Part shown: one piece after another, positions 1 through 5,313 of the stretch | Layout: each line of letters begins with the position of its first letter | How positions within the stretch are numbered: the first letter of the stretch is position 1 | NCBI GenBank assembly: GCA_018828205.1 | Contig: JAHJWA010000239.1 | Span: 1-5,313 of the forward strand | Length of the DNA stretch: 5,313 bases | Direction: 5' to 3' | Source: Alphaproteobacteria bacterium | GTDB taxonomy: Bacteria; Pseudomonadota; Alphaproteobacteria; Sphingomonadales; Sphingomonadaceae | The notes under the pieces: generated by a model | What the model was told of the DNA's origin: nothing | The model's input: the letters and a program-made list of their open reading frames with translations, nothing else | Databases searched by the model: none | Program-made: the position numbers and the translations under genes

Positions 1-2414
1 AGCACCGCCAGCACCGCGCCCCAGTCGGGCAGCCAGTCGAACTCGAACAGCTGGGTGATCACCAGCCAGGCGGTAAAGCTGCCGAGCGCCAGTGCAACGA
101 TGGCCAGCGCGCCGGCGAGCAGCAGATACTCGACCAGTTGCATCGTCAGGATCTGGCGGCGGTCGGCGCCCAGCACGCGCAGGATTACGGTGTCGTAGGT
201 GCGCTGCGCGCGCGCTGCGGCGATCGCGCCCAGCAGCACCGCAAGCCCGGCCAGGACGGCGACGCCTGCAGCCGCGAGAGTCGCGAGGCCCACCTGTTCG
301 AGCAGGGTGCGCGCCTGTTGCAGCACATTGCCGACCTCGATCACCGAGCTCGAGGGGAATTCGCGCACCAGCGCCTGCAGCAGCGGACCGGTGGGCGTGC
401 CCTCGGTCAGGTCGATCGTCGCGGCGAGATTGTGCGGCGCATCCTGGATGGCGTTGGGGCTGAGGACGAAGACGTAGTTGAAGCCCAGGCTTTCCCATTC
501 GATCTGCCGGAAATTGGCGATCCGCGCGGTTCGCTCGACCCCCAGCACGCCGAACGTGAGCATATCGCCGATTTCGAGCCCGGCGGCTTCGGCCAGTTCC
601 TGATCGACCGAGACCAGCGGCTCGCCGCTGTAAAACGGGCCCCACCACTGGCCCTCGACGATGGTGTTGCTGTCGGGAACCTGATCGGCATAGGTCAGAC
701 CGCGTTCGCCGCGCAGCGCCCAGGCCCCATCGGGGAGATCCTCGAGCCCGGCGGTGCGGGTCATCGCGCCCTCGGGGCCGAAGGCGAGCACCGCCCCGCG
801 CAGCGCAGGAACCGCGCGGATCACGGCCTGTTCGTCCTCGGCCCAGACCAGTCGCTCGAATTCGCTGACCTGGTCGCGCGGGATATCGAGCACGAAATAG
901 TCCGGCGCCCGCTCGGGGACGCGTCGTTCGATATTGCCGTCGATCGCCGATTGCACCGCGGCGAGCAGGACGAAGGCGGCGAGACCGAAGCCGAGCGCGG
1001 TCACCAGCGCGGTGGTGCTCGAGCCGGGGCGATGGAGATTGGCGAGCGCGTTGCGCGCGATCGGGCTGGCGGGGCGCGGCAGCGCCGCGGCGAGACGGCG
1101 GATGCCCATCGCCAGCAGCGCGAGCAGCCCGAGCGCGGCCACGGCACCGGCGAGGAACATGGCCGAGAGTTCGGGCCGGCTGGCGGTCAGCAGCGCAAGG
1201 GCGACGATCGCCACCAGACCGCCCGCGACGATCCCCAGCGCCTTGCGATCGCCCCCCAGCGGCGAGACGCGCGCGCGCATCAGCGCCATCGCGGGGAAGC
1301 GCCGCGCGCGCATCAGCGGCGGGGCGGCAAAGATCAGCGCGACCAGCAGGCCATAGGCCAGCGCCACCAGGATCGCGCCGGGATCGATCACCAGCCCCCT
1401 GTCGACGGGGAGCAGGCCCTGCAGCGCGAGCGAGAGCACCGGGGTCACCGCGATCCCGACGAGAATGCCCGCGAGGCTGCCGACCATCGCCGCGGCGAAG
1501 ATCTGCAGCGCGTAGATCCGCGCGATATCGCCGCTGCTCGCGCCGAGGATCTTGAGCGTGGCGATGCCCTGACGCCGCGCGTCGAGATAGGAGGTGACCC
1601 CGCCGCCGATGCCGATCCCGGCGATCACCAGCGCCGCGAGACCGACCAGAGTGAGGAATTCGCTCATCCGGGTGACGAAGCGGTCGGCACCCGGCGAGGC
1701 GCGGTCGGCGGTGCGGAAGTCGAACCCGGCTTCGGGAAAGCGGGTTTCGAGCGCTTCTTCGACCGTTTCGGGGTCCTGGCCGCCATCGAAGGCGACGCGG
1801 GTCTTGGTCTGGTACATCGAGCCCGGCGCGATCAGCCCGGCGCGGACCGGCAGATCCTCGGCGGCGATCACCGTGGGGCCGAGCTGGAAACCTTCGCTGA
1901 GCTTGTCGGGCTCATTGGCGATGATCCCCCCGACGGTGAGCGTCTGCGTCCCGATGGCGAGGGTGTCGCCGGTGCTGATGCCGAGCCGGTCGGCCGCGCC
2001 CTGGCCGAGCCAGATTTCGTCTTCGGGCGGCGCGCCGACCGAGCGCCCGTCCTGCAGCGTCAGCTCGCCATAGAGCGGATAAGCGCCGTCCACCGCCTTC
2101 AACCCGACCGGGACCGCCTGCTCGCCCGCGCGCGCCATGGCCTGCATGCGATAGCCGCGCGACAGCTCGCCATATTCGGCCAGCGCGGCGCTTTCCTCGG
2201 TGTCGAGGCCACGCTGCCACAATTCTATCTCGAGATCGCCGCCGAGCAGCGTCTGCCCGCTCGACGAGATTTCCTGCTCGATCGCGGCGGTCAGCGAACC
2301 GATCGCGGTGAGCGCGCCGGTTCCGAGGAACAGGCAGATCAGCAGCAGTCGCAAGCCGCGGAAGCGCGCGTTGAGATCGCGCCGTGCGATCCGCCATGCG
2401 GTCGCCCAGCTCAT
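1..2414 (-). CDS. ybbP: FtsX/MacB-like ABC transporter permease, YbbP type (partial; C-terminus beyond left edge)
   Basis: This is the membrane subunit of an ABC system in the inner membrane. Permeases of this family (LolC/E, MacB, FtsX, YbbP) do mechanical work on periplasmic or envelope substrates rather than forming a classic channel; the substrate here is unknown. The visible 804 codons show a duplicated layout. TM1 is at about residues 20-42, followed by a large periplasmic domain to about 250. A first FtsX block has TM2-4 (about 251-275, 298-321, 346-370). TM5-7 lie at about 393-412, 418-438 and 466-490. A second periplasmic domain follows, then a second FtsX block with TM8 (about 709-735) and TM9 (about 762-786). 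Each FtsX block carries the family signature after its first helix: ATLKILGAS near 282 and VILRVLGAD near 745. The frame is still open at base 1, just as the last helix begins, so roughly 25-40 residues are probably missing. The ATG overlaps the ATPase stop codon (ATGA), and there is no clear ribosome binding site, which suggests translational coupling. The assignment to YbbP rests on the two-repeat layout and the neighbouring tesA and ATPase genes. Confidence 0.93.
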   Translation of the reverse strand, partial: MSWATAWRIARRDLNARFRGLRLLLICLFLGTGALTAIGSLTAAIEQEISSSGQTLLGGDLEIELWQRGLDTEESAALAEYGELSRGYRMQAMARAGEQAVPVGLKAVDGAYPLYGELTLQDGRSVGAPPEDEIWLGQGAADRLGISTGDTLAIGTQTLTVGGIIANEPDKLSEGFQLGPTVIAAEDLPVRAGLIAPGSMYQTKTRVAFDGGQDPETVEEALETRFPEAGFDFRTADRASPGADRFVTRMSEFLTLVGLAALVIAGIGIGGGVTSYLDARRQGIATLKILGASSGDIARIYALQIFAAAMVGSLAGILVGIAVTPVLSLALQGLLPVDRGLVIDPGAILVALAYGLLVALIFAAPPLMRARRFPAMALMRARVSPLGGDRKALGIVAGGLVAIVALALLTASRPELSAMFLAGAVAALGLLALLAMGIRRLAAALPRPASPIARNALANLHRPGSSTTALVTALGFGLAAFVLLAAVQSAIDGNIERRVPERAPDYFVLDIPRDQVSEFERLVWAEDEQAVIRAVPALRGAVLAFGPEGAMTRTAGLEDLPDGAWALRGERGLTYADQVPDSNTIVEGQWWGPFYSGEPLVSVDQELAEAAGLEIGDMLTFGVLGVERTARIANFRQIEWESLGFNYVFVLSPNAIQDAPHNLAATIDLTEGTPTGPLLQALVREFPSSSVIEVGNVLQQARTLLEQVGLATLAAAGVAVLAGLAVLLGAIAAARAQRTYDTVILRVLGADRRQILTMQLVEYLLLAGALAIVALALGSFTAWLVITQLFEFDWLPDWGAVLAV

Positions 2415-3127
2415 GCCGGCGTCGTCGATCCGACCGTGCCCGTCTTCGTGTCGGTGGCGATCCGGCCGTCGGCGAGGGTGATGACCCGCTCGCATTGTTC
2501 GGCCAGTTCGGGATCATGGGTGATCACCAGCAGCGTGGCGCCGGTTTCGGCGCGGCGCGCGAACAGCAGGTCGACGATCTCGTGACCGGTCGCGGCGTCG
2601 AGATTGCCGGTCGGCTCATCGGCGAAGATCAGCGCGGGACGCGCGGCGGTGGCGCGCGCGATCGCGACGCGCTGCTGCTCGCCGCCGGACAATTGCTGCG
2701 GGTAATGGTCGAGACGGTGACCCAGCCCGACCGCTTCGAGCTCGGCGCGGGCACGGGGCTGCGCATCCGTTTCGCCGGCCAGTTCCATCGGCGTGGCGAC
2801 GTTCTCCAGCGCGGTCATCGTCGGGAGCAGGTGGAAGGCCTGGAGCACGATGCCAATCCGCCCGCGCCGCGCGTGCGCAAGCGCATCCTCGCCCATCGCG
2901 GCGAAATTCTCGTCGGCGACGCGCAGCGTCCCACCGCTGGCGCGTTCGAGGCCGGACAGCACCGCCATCAGCGAGCTCTTGCCCGAACCCGAGGGGCCGA
3001 GCAGCGCCACCGTCTCGCCCTTTTCGATCCGCAGGTCGATCCCGCGCAGGATTTCCACCGGCGCCTGTTCGGTGCCGAGCGTGAGGGTGAGGTTCTGGGC
3101 GAGGATTGTCGGGGAAGGGTTTGTCAC
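2411..3127 (-). CDS. ybbA: ABC transporter ATP-binding protein, LolD/YbbA type
   Basis: This cytoplasmic ATPase powers the FtsX-type permease encoded directly downstream. With the GTG at 3127 it has 238 residues, normal for the LolD/MacB/YbbA class. All nucleotide-binding motifs are intact: Walker A GPSGSGKS (44-51), Q-loop Gln96, signature LSGGEQQR (146-153), Walker B LIFADEP with Asp170 and catalytic Glu171, D-loop NLDAA, and switch His204 (ITHD). No ATG is available in frame. GTG at 3127 gives the usual short lead-in before the first beta strand. GTG at 3160 would add 11 residues of poor character (starting MWSPSLCHRS) and would abut the tesA ribosome binding site, so it is less likely. 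No good Shine-Dalgarno stands before either start. The stop codon overlaps the permease ATG by four bases, so the two genes form one operon. Divergence from tesA matches the E. coli ybbA-tesA arrangement, which is why I use this symbol; lolD would be the alternative on sequence alone, but the single two-repeat permease argues for YbbA. Confidence 0.95.
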   Translation of the reverse strand: MTNPSPTILAQNLTLTLGTEQAPVEILRGIDLRIEKGETVALLGPSGSGKSSLMAVLSGLERASGGTLRVADENFAAMGEDALAHARRGRIGIVLQAFHLLPTMTALENVATPMELAGETDAQPRARAELEAVGLGHRLDHYPQQLSGGEQQRVAIARATAARPALIFADEPTGNLDAATGHEIVDLLFARRAETGATLLVITHDPELAEQCERVITLADGRIATDTKTGTVGSTTPA

Positions 3128-3160
3128 ATTGCTGCGATGGCATAGGGAAGGGGACCACAC

Positions 3161-3167
3161 AAGGAAG
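3161..3167 (+). promoter_or_regulatory. Ribosome binding site of tesA
   Basis: AAGGAAG lies seven bases before the ATG at 3175. It decides the start: the frame is open upstream to another ATG at 3106, but that one has no such site and would bury the lipoprotein signal peptide behind a 23-residue extension. Confidence 0.8.
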
Positions 3168-3174
3168 CTCGACG

Positions 3175-3876
3175 ATGCAGATACGCAATTGGTCTATCGG
3201 ATGCGCCGCGCTGGCGCTGGCCGCCTGTTCGGGCGAAGCGGGCGAGTTGCCCGCCGCCAGCGAGGAAACGAGCGTCGCGGCGCCCGCGGCGGATATCGCG
3301 GTGACCGGCGAGGAACGGCGCATCCTCGCTTTCGGCAACAGCCTGTTCGCGGGCTATGGCCTCGCCGAGCAGGAAGGCTATCCCGAGCGGCTCGAAGCCG
3401 CGCTGCGCGGCGCCGGGGTGAACGCCCGCGTAATCGATGCCGGTGTCTCGGGCGACACCAGCGCCGCCGGTCGCCAGCGGCTGGCGTTTACAATCGACGC
3501 GTTGGAAACGCCGCCCGATCTGGTCCTGCTCGAATTGGGCGGCAACGATCTCCTCCGCGGCCTGTCGCCCGAGGAAACGCGCGCCAATTTCGAGGCGATG
3601 CTGGGCGAATTGCGCAGCCGCGAGATTCCGGTGCTGATCATGGGAATGCGCGCGCCGCCCAATTACGGCCCCGAATTCCAGCAGAGCTTCGATGCGCTCT
3701 ATGGCGAGCTGGCGGAAGAATTCGACGCGCAGCTGGTGCCGTTCTGGCTCGAGAGCATCTATCAGGATCCCTCGCTGTTCCAGTCCGACCGGATCCATCC
3801 GACCGCGCCGGGGATCGAGGCGCTGGTCGCCGATACGCTGGACGATGTCCAGGCGGCGCTGCCCGCGGCGGAGTAG
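3175..3876 (+). CDS. tesA: TesA-like SGNH/GDSL arylesterase, predicted lipoprotein
   Basis: This is an SGNH-fold hydrolase of the TesA family (thioesterase I / arylesterase / lysophospholipase), which cleaves acyl-thioesters, aryl esters or lysophospholipids outside the cytoplasm. The 233-residue product begins with a short signal peptide ending in the lipobox LAAC, with Cys18 as the likely lipidated residue. Ser at +2 predicts sorting to the outer membrane by the general Lol rule. An Ala/Glu-rich linker runs to about residue 47. The catalytic blocks follow in order: block I AFGNSLFAGYGL with nucleophile Ser56; block II VSGDTSAAG with oxyanion Gly93; block III GGND with Asn124; block V DRIHPT with Asp205 and His208. 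Block I reads GNSL instead of GDSL, but all four SGNH residues are present, so the enzyme should be active. E. coli TesA is a soluble periplasmic protein, so the lipid anchor is a difference. The gene is divergent from ybbA and convergent with recF. The exact substrate cannot be told from sequence. Confidence 0.93.
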   Translation: MQIRNWSIGCAALALAACSGEAGELPAASEETSVAAPAADIAVTGEERRILAFGNSLFAGYGLAEQEGYPERLEAALRGAGVNARVIDAGVSGDTSAAGRQRLAFTIDALETPPDLVLLELGGNDLLRGLSPEETRANFEAMLGELRSREIPVLIMGMRAPPNYGPEFQQSFDALYGELAEEFDAQLVPFWLESIYQDPSLFQSDRIHPTAPGIEALVADTLDDVQAALPAAE

Positions 3877-3889
3877 GGTCGGCGCCCGC

Positions 3890-4969
3890 CTAGCGGCGTT
3901 GCGCGCTGCCGCCCGCGACGGTCCAGACCGCGGCCTCGTCGGCGATCGTCGCGAAGGGGGCGAGCTCGGTTCCAGTAATCCACACCTGCGCCCCGCCGGC
4001 GCGCAGCCGCTCGAACAGTGCTGCGCGGCGGTCGGGGTCGAGATGCGCGGCGACCTCGTCGAGCAGCAGCAAGGAGGCGCGGCCTTTCGCCGAGAGCGCG
4101 GCGTGGGCGATGGTGATCGCCAGCAGCAGAGCCTTCTGCTCGCCGGTCGAACATTGCGCCGCGGGCATCCGCCGGGCTGCGTAGAGCACCTCGAGATCGT
4201 CGCGATGCGGCCCGTCTAGCGTGCGCTGCGCGGCGCGGTCGCGGCGGCGGTTGTCGTGGAGCGCCTGCGACAGGCCCTCGTAGCCGAGCGGTCCGCCCGG
4301 CGCGTAGCTCAGCGCAGGCCGGGGGAAGGGCGCTTCGGGCTGGGCCACGATTTCCGCCATCAGAGCATCGATCAGCCGCGCGCGGCCCTCGCTCAGCGCG
4401 GTGCCGTGCTCGGCGAGCTGCGTCTCGATCGCGTCGAGCCAGCTTGGGTCGGGCTCGCGATCGTCGGACAGCAGGCGGTTGCGTTCGCGCAGGGTGGCCT
4501 CGTAGCGCCCGGCGTGGCGCGCGTGGACCGGATCGATCGCCAGCGCCAGCCGGTCGAGATAGCGCCGCCGGTCCTGCGCCGCACCGGTGAACAGCCCGTC
4601 CATCGCCGGGGTCAGCCAGCCGATCGCCAGCCATTCGCCCAGCGCCACCGCCGAACTCTCGGCGCTGTTGACGCGCACCCGGCGCCGCCCTGGCTGCGCG
4701 CCCTGGGTGTAGGTGCCCAGCCGCACCGGCTCCTCGGCCCCGATCAGACTGGCACCCACGGCAAAACCGTCGGTCGCCCCGCCGCGCACCATGTCCACCA
4801 GCGCCGCGCGGCGCATCCCGCGGCCGGGCGCGAGCAAGGAAAGCGCTTCGAGCACATTGGTCTTGCCCGCGCCATTGGCGCCGACGAGCAGGTTCATCCG
4901 CGCGGTGCCTTCGAGCGTGGTCTGGGCATGGTTGCGGAAGTCGGAAAGCGAGATGCGGTCGAGCGCCAT
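3890..4969 (-). CDS. recF: DNA replication and repair protein RecF
   Basis: RecF is an SMC-like ATPase that binds gapped DNA and, with RecO and RecR, helps load RecA during recombinational repair of stalled forks. The 359-residue product has the family start MALDRISLSDFRNH, then Walker A GANGAGKT (30-37), the conserved RRRYLDRL segment (134-141), the central arm region, GPHRDD (253-258), signature CSTGEQK (273-279), Walker B LLLLDE (300-305) and the D-loop HLD (309-311). Length and motifs are complete. I chose the ATG at 4969 because it aligns with the usual RecF N-terminus. An in-frame ATG at 5023 would add 18 residues (MAFGAGLAPG...) with no family resemblance. Neither start has a clear Shine-Dalgarno. 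The gene is not next to dnaN or gyrB, unlike in many bacteria; recF detached from that cluster is common in alphaproteobacteria. It faces tesA tail to tail, with 13 bases between the stop codons and no recognisable terminator there. Confidence 0.96.
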   Translation of the reverse strand: MALDRISLSDFRNHAQTTLEGTARMNLLVGANGAGKTNVLEALSLLAPGRGMRRAALVDMVRGGATDGFAVGASLIGAEEPVRLGTYTQGAQPGRRRVRVNSAESSAVALGEWLAIGWLTPAMDGLFTGAAQDRRRYLDRLALAIDPVHARHAGRYEATLRERNRLLSDDREPDPSWLDAIETQLAEHGTALSEGRARLIDALMAEIVAQPEAPFPRPALSYAPGGPLGYEGLSQALHDNRRRDRAAQRTLDGPHRDDLEVLYAARRMPAAQCSTGEQKALLLAITIAHAALSAKGRASLLLLDEVAAHLDPDRRAALFERLRAGGAQVWITGTELAPFATIADEAAVWTVAGGSAQRR

Positions 4970-5031
4970 AAGCGCAGCGAGCGTTACCCGCGCGCCTGGA
5001 GCGAGGCCAGCGCCAAACGCCATTTCGAACA

Positions 5032-5050
5032 GTTGGTAAAATTCACCAAC
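5032..5050. promoter_or_regulatory. Inverted repeat, candidate activator (enhancer) binding site 1
   Basis: GTTGGTAAAATTCACCAAC is a 19-base palindrome with eight of nine positions paired around the central A at 5041. Its centre is about 109 bases before the predicted sigma-54 transcription start, the usual distance for a bacterial enhancer-binding protein. It is also 63-81 bases before the recF ATG, so it could affect recF as well. Symmetry and position are seen directly; the activator role is inference. Confidence 0.55.
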
Positions 5051-5062
5051 CTTTCGGATCGG

Positions 5063-5077
5063 TGAACGATTGGTTCA
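5063..5077. promoter_or_regulatory. Inverted repeat, candidate activator binding site 2
   Basis: TGAAC-GATTG-GTTCA is a perfect five-base inverted repeat with a five-base spacer, centred at 5070, about 80 bases before the predicted transcription start and 29 bases (near three helical turns) from the first palindrome. It shares the TTGGT element with the first site but is otherwise a different sequence. Paired upstream sites are common at sigma-54 promoters. A repeat this short could be chance, so confidence is lower. Confidence 0.35.
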
Positions 5078-5122
5078 GCTGGCGATGAGCGAACAATGGC
5101 TGAATTCCGCTATTTTGGCAGT

Positions 5123-5139
5123 TTGGCACGGTGGTTGCA
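5123..5139 (+). promoter_or_regulatory. Sigma-54 (RpoN) -24/-12 promoter
   Basis: TTGGCACG-GTGG-TTGCA matches the known RpoN consensus YTGGCACG-N4-TTGCW at every defined position. The invariant GG (5125-5126) and GC (5137-5138) are separated by exactly ten bases. Transcription should begin near 5150. The only gene in position to use it is the small ORF at 5196. Such promoters need an ATP-dependent enhancer-binding activator, so this gene should be off until a specific signal arrives. The activator gene is not in the window. Confidence 0.9.
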
Positions 5140-5151
5140 AACTACCCGATG

Positions 5152-5170
5152 TCCCCGGAAGGGCCGGGGA
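5152..5170 (+). promoter_or_regulatory. 5' leader hairpin of the sigma-54 transcript
   Basis: TCCCCGG (5152-5158) pairs with CCGGGGA (5164-5170) around the five-base loop AAGGG; a further G-U pair is possible at the base. It begins within one or two bases of the predicted transcription start and ends 12 bases before the ribosome binding site. No run of T follows, so it is not an intrinsic terminator. A role in protecting the 5' end of the mRNA, or in regulation, is inference. Confidence 0.6.
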
Positions 5171-5182
5171 TCAGGGATACAC

Positions 5183-5187
5183 AAGGA
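5183..5187 (+). promoter_or_regulatory. Ribosome binding site of the small ORF
   Basis: AAGGA lies eight bases before the ATG at 5196. Together with the promoter at 5123-5139 it selects this start over the in-frame ATG at 5070, which lies upstream of the promoter. Confidence 0.8.
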
Positions 5188-5195
5188 CCAACATC

Positions 5196-5309
5196 ATGTC
5201 GTTCAGCACCATCAACAACGCCTTCGCCGCCATCGCCGCTCTCGCCATCTCGGCCATCGTCATGGCCGCCGCGATCGTCCCCGCCAGCCCGACCGGCTTC
5301 ATCGCCTGA
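5196..5309 (+). CDS. Small hydrophobic membrane peptide of 37 residues, function unknown
   Basis: I do not recognise this protein. It is a 37-residue peptide with a short polar start (MSFSTINN), one hydrophobic stretch of about 22 residues (9-30, mostly Ala, Ile, Val), and a short tail SPTGFIA after a Pro. It contains no Lys, Arg, His, Asp or Glu at all. It could be a single-span inner-membrane peptide. A cleaved signal sequence is less likely, because the N-terminus lacks positive charge and almost nothing would remain after cleavage. Support that it is a real gene comes from its upstream region: a consensus sigma-54 promoter, a leader of about 46 bases with a hairpin, and a well-placed AAGGA. 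By analogy, small membrane proteins under sigma-54 control exist in envelope stress regulons (PspG in E. coli), but no homology is claimed. The window ends four bases after the stop, so whether it is followed by further genes of an operon cannot be seen. Confidence 0.72.
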   Translation: MSFSTINNAFAAIAALAISAIVMAAAIVPASPTGFIA

Positions 5310-5313
5310 CACG

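Larger units (their letters stand above)
4970..5195. other. Divergent intergenic regulatory region between recF and a small ORF
   Basis: This 226-base stretch is clearly AT-richer than the genes around it, mostly from about 5021 to 5150. It carries two inverted repeats, a sigma-54 promoter, a leader hairpin and a ribosome binding site, all arranged for the plus-strand small gene. An open frame beginning with ATG at 5070 runs through it into the small gene, but that start lies upstream of the promoter, so I do not treat it as coding. No convincing sigma-70-type promoter for recF could be picked out, though the recF promoter must lie here or within the first part of this region. Confidence 0.75.

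Noticed and set aside
138..2585. An 815-codon open frame on the plus strand, antisense to the permease and the end of the ATPase
   Set aside because: It is rich in Arg, His, Asp, Glu, Gln and Gly in no domain-like order, typical of the reverse frame of GC-rich genes with few stops. The minus strand has clear FtsX and ABC motifs over the same bases.
3121..3148. Possible sigma-70-type promoter for tesA: TTGTCA (3121-3126), 16-base gap, TAGGGA (3143-3148)
   Set aside because: The -35-like box is good but the -10-like box matches consensus at only two of six positions; not enough for a feature.
3128..3160. Upstream GTG start (3160) for the ATPase, adding 11 residues
   Set aside because: The added residues do not look like the family N-terminus, and the start would abut the tesA ribosome binding site. 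It cannot be excluded, since neither GTG has a good Shine-Dalgarno.
3893..3912. Small GC stem (GCGGC/GCCGC) near the end of recF as a terminator
   Set aside because: Only five pairs with a ten-base loop, no T run on either strand, and it lies inside recF coding sequence.
4970..5023. 18-residue N-terminal extension of RecF from ATG 5023
   Set aside because: It has no RecF-like residues and no ribosome binding site; the family N-terminus begins at the ATG at 4969.
4256..5065. A 269-codon plus-strand frame opposite recF
   Set aside because: It is a shadow of recF, which has all its family motifs on the minus strand, and the frame has no recognisable domain or ribosome binding site.
5078..5122. 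Possible IHF site between the palindromes and the promoter
   Set aside because: No stretch matches the WATCAR-N4-TTR consensus convincingly on either strand.
5114..5128. Direct repeat TTTGGCA at 5114-5120 and 5122-5128, possible second -24 element
   Set aside because: The upstream copy has no GC dinucleotide ten bases after its GG, so it cannot form a second sigma-54 promoter; the repeat is short and may be chance.
5070..5195. A 42-residue N-terminal extension of the small ORF from ATG 5070
   Set aside because: This start lies upstream of the sigma-54 promoter and has no ribosome binding site; the extension would encode the promoter and hairpin sequences. ATG 5196 has AAGGA at the right distance.

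Overview
This GC-rich window looks like the chromosome of an alphaproteobacterium, probably of the Sphingomonadales. The basis is codon use with G or C in almost every third position, the style of the proteins, and recF lying away from dnaN. The order-level call is inference; I ran no search. The window is almost fully packed and contains ordinary genes, except for one regulated promoter region at its right end.

Left part (1-3127, minus strand): a two-gene ABC transporter operon. The ATPase (LolD/YbbA type) comes first. It is joined by an ATGA stop/start overlap to a large two-repeat FtsX/MacB-type permease (YbbP type), whose last residues run off the left edge. Middle (3175-3876, plus strand): a TesA-like SGNH hydrolase predicted to be a lipoprotein, divergent from the ATPase with only 47 bases between the starts. 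The divergent tesA / ybbA-ybbP arrangement is the one known from E. coli. It suggests, without proof, that the esterase and the transporter share a job in the cell envelope. Right-middle (3890-4969, minus strand): a complete recF, convergent with tesA with only 13 bases between the stop codons.

Right end (4970-5309): a 226-base intergenic region, AT-richer than its surroundings, separates recF from a tiny plus-strand gene. The region holds a textbook sigma-54 promoter (TTGGCACG-GTGG-TTGCA, GG-N10-GC) at 5123-5139. Two inverted repeats lie about 80 and 110 bases upstream of the predicted start of transcription, where enhancer-binding activators usually bind. A strong hairpin lies at the very start of the predicted transcript, and a good ribosome binding site follows. 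The gene made from it encodes a 37-residue hydrophobic peptide without a single charged residue. This sigma-54-controlled micropeptide unit is the most interesting part of the window. A phage-shock-like or other envelope-stress role is a hypothesis only.
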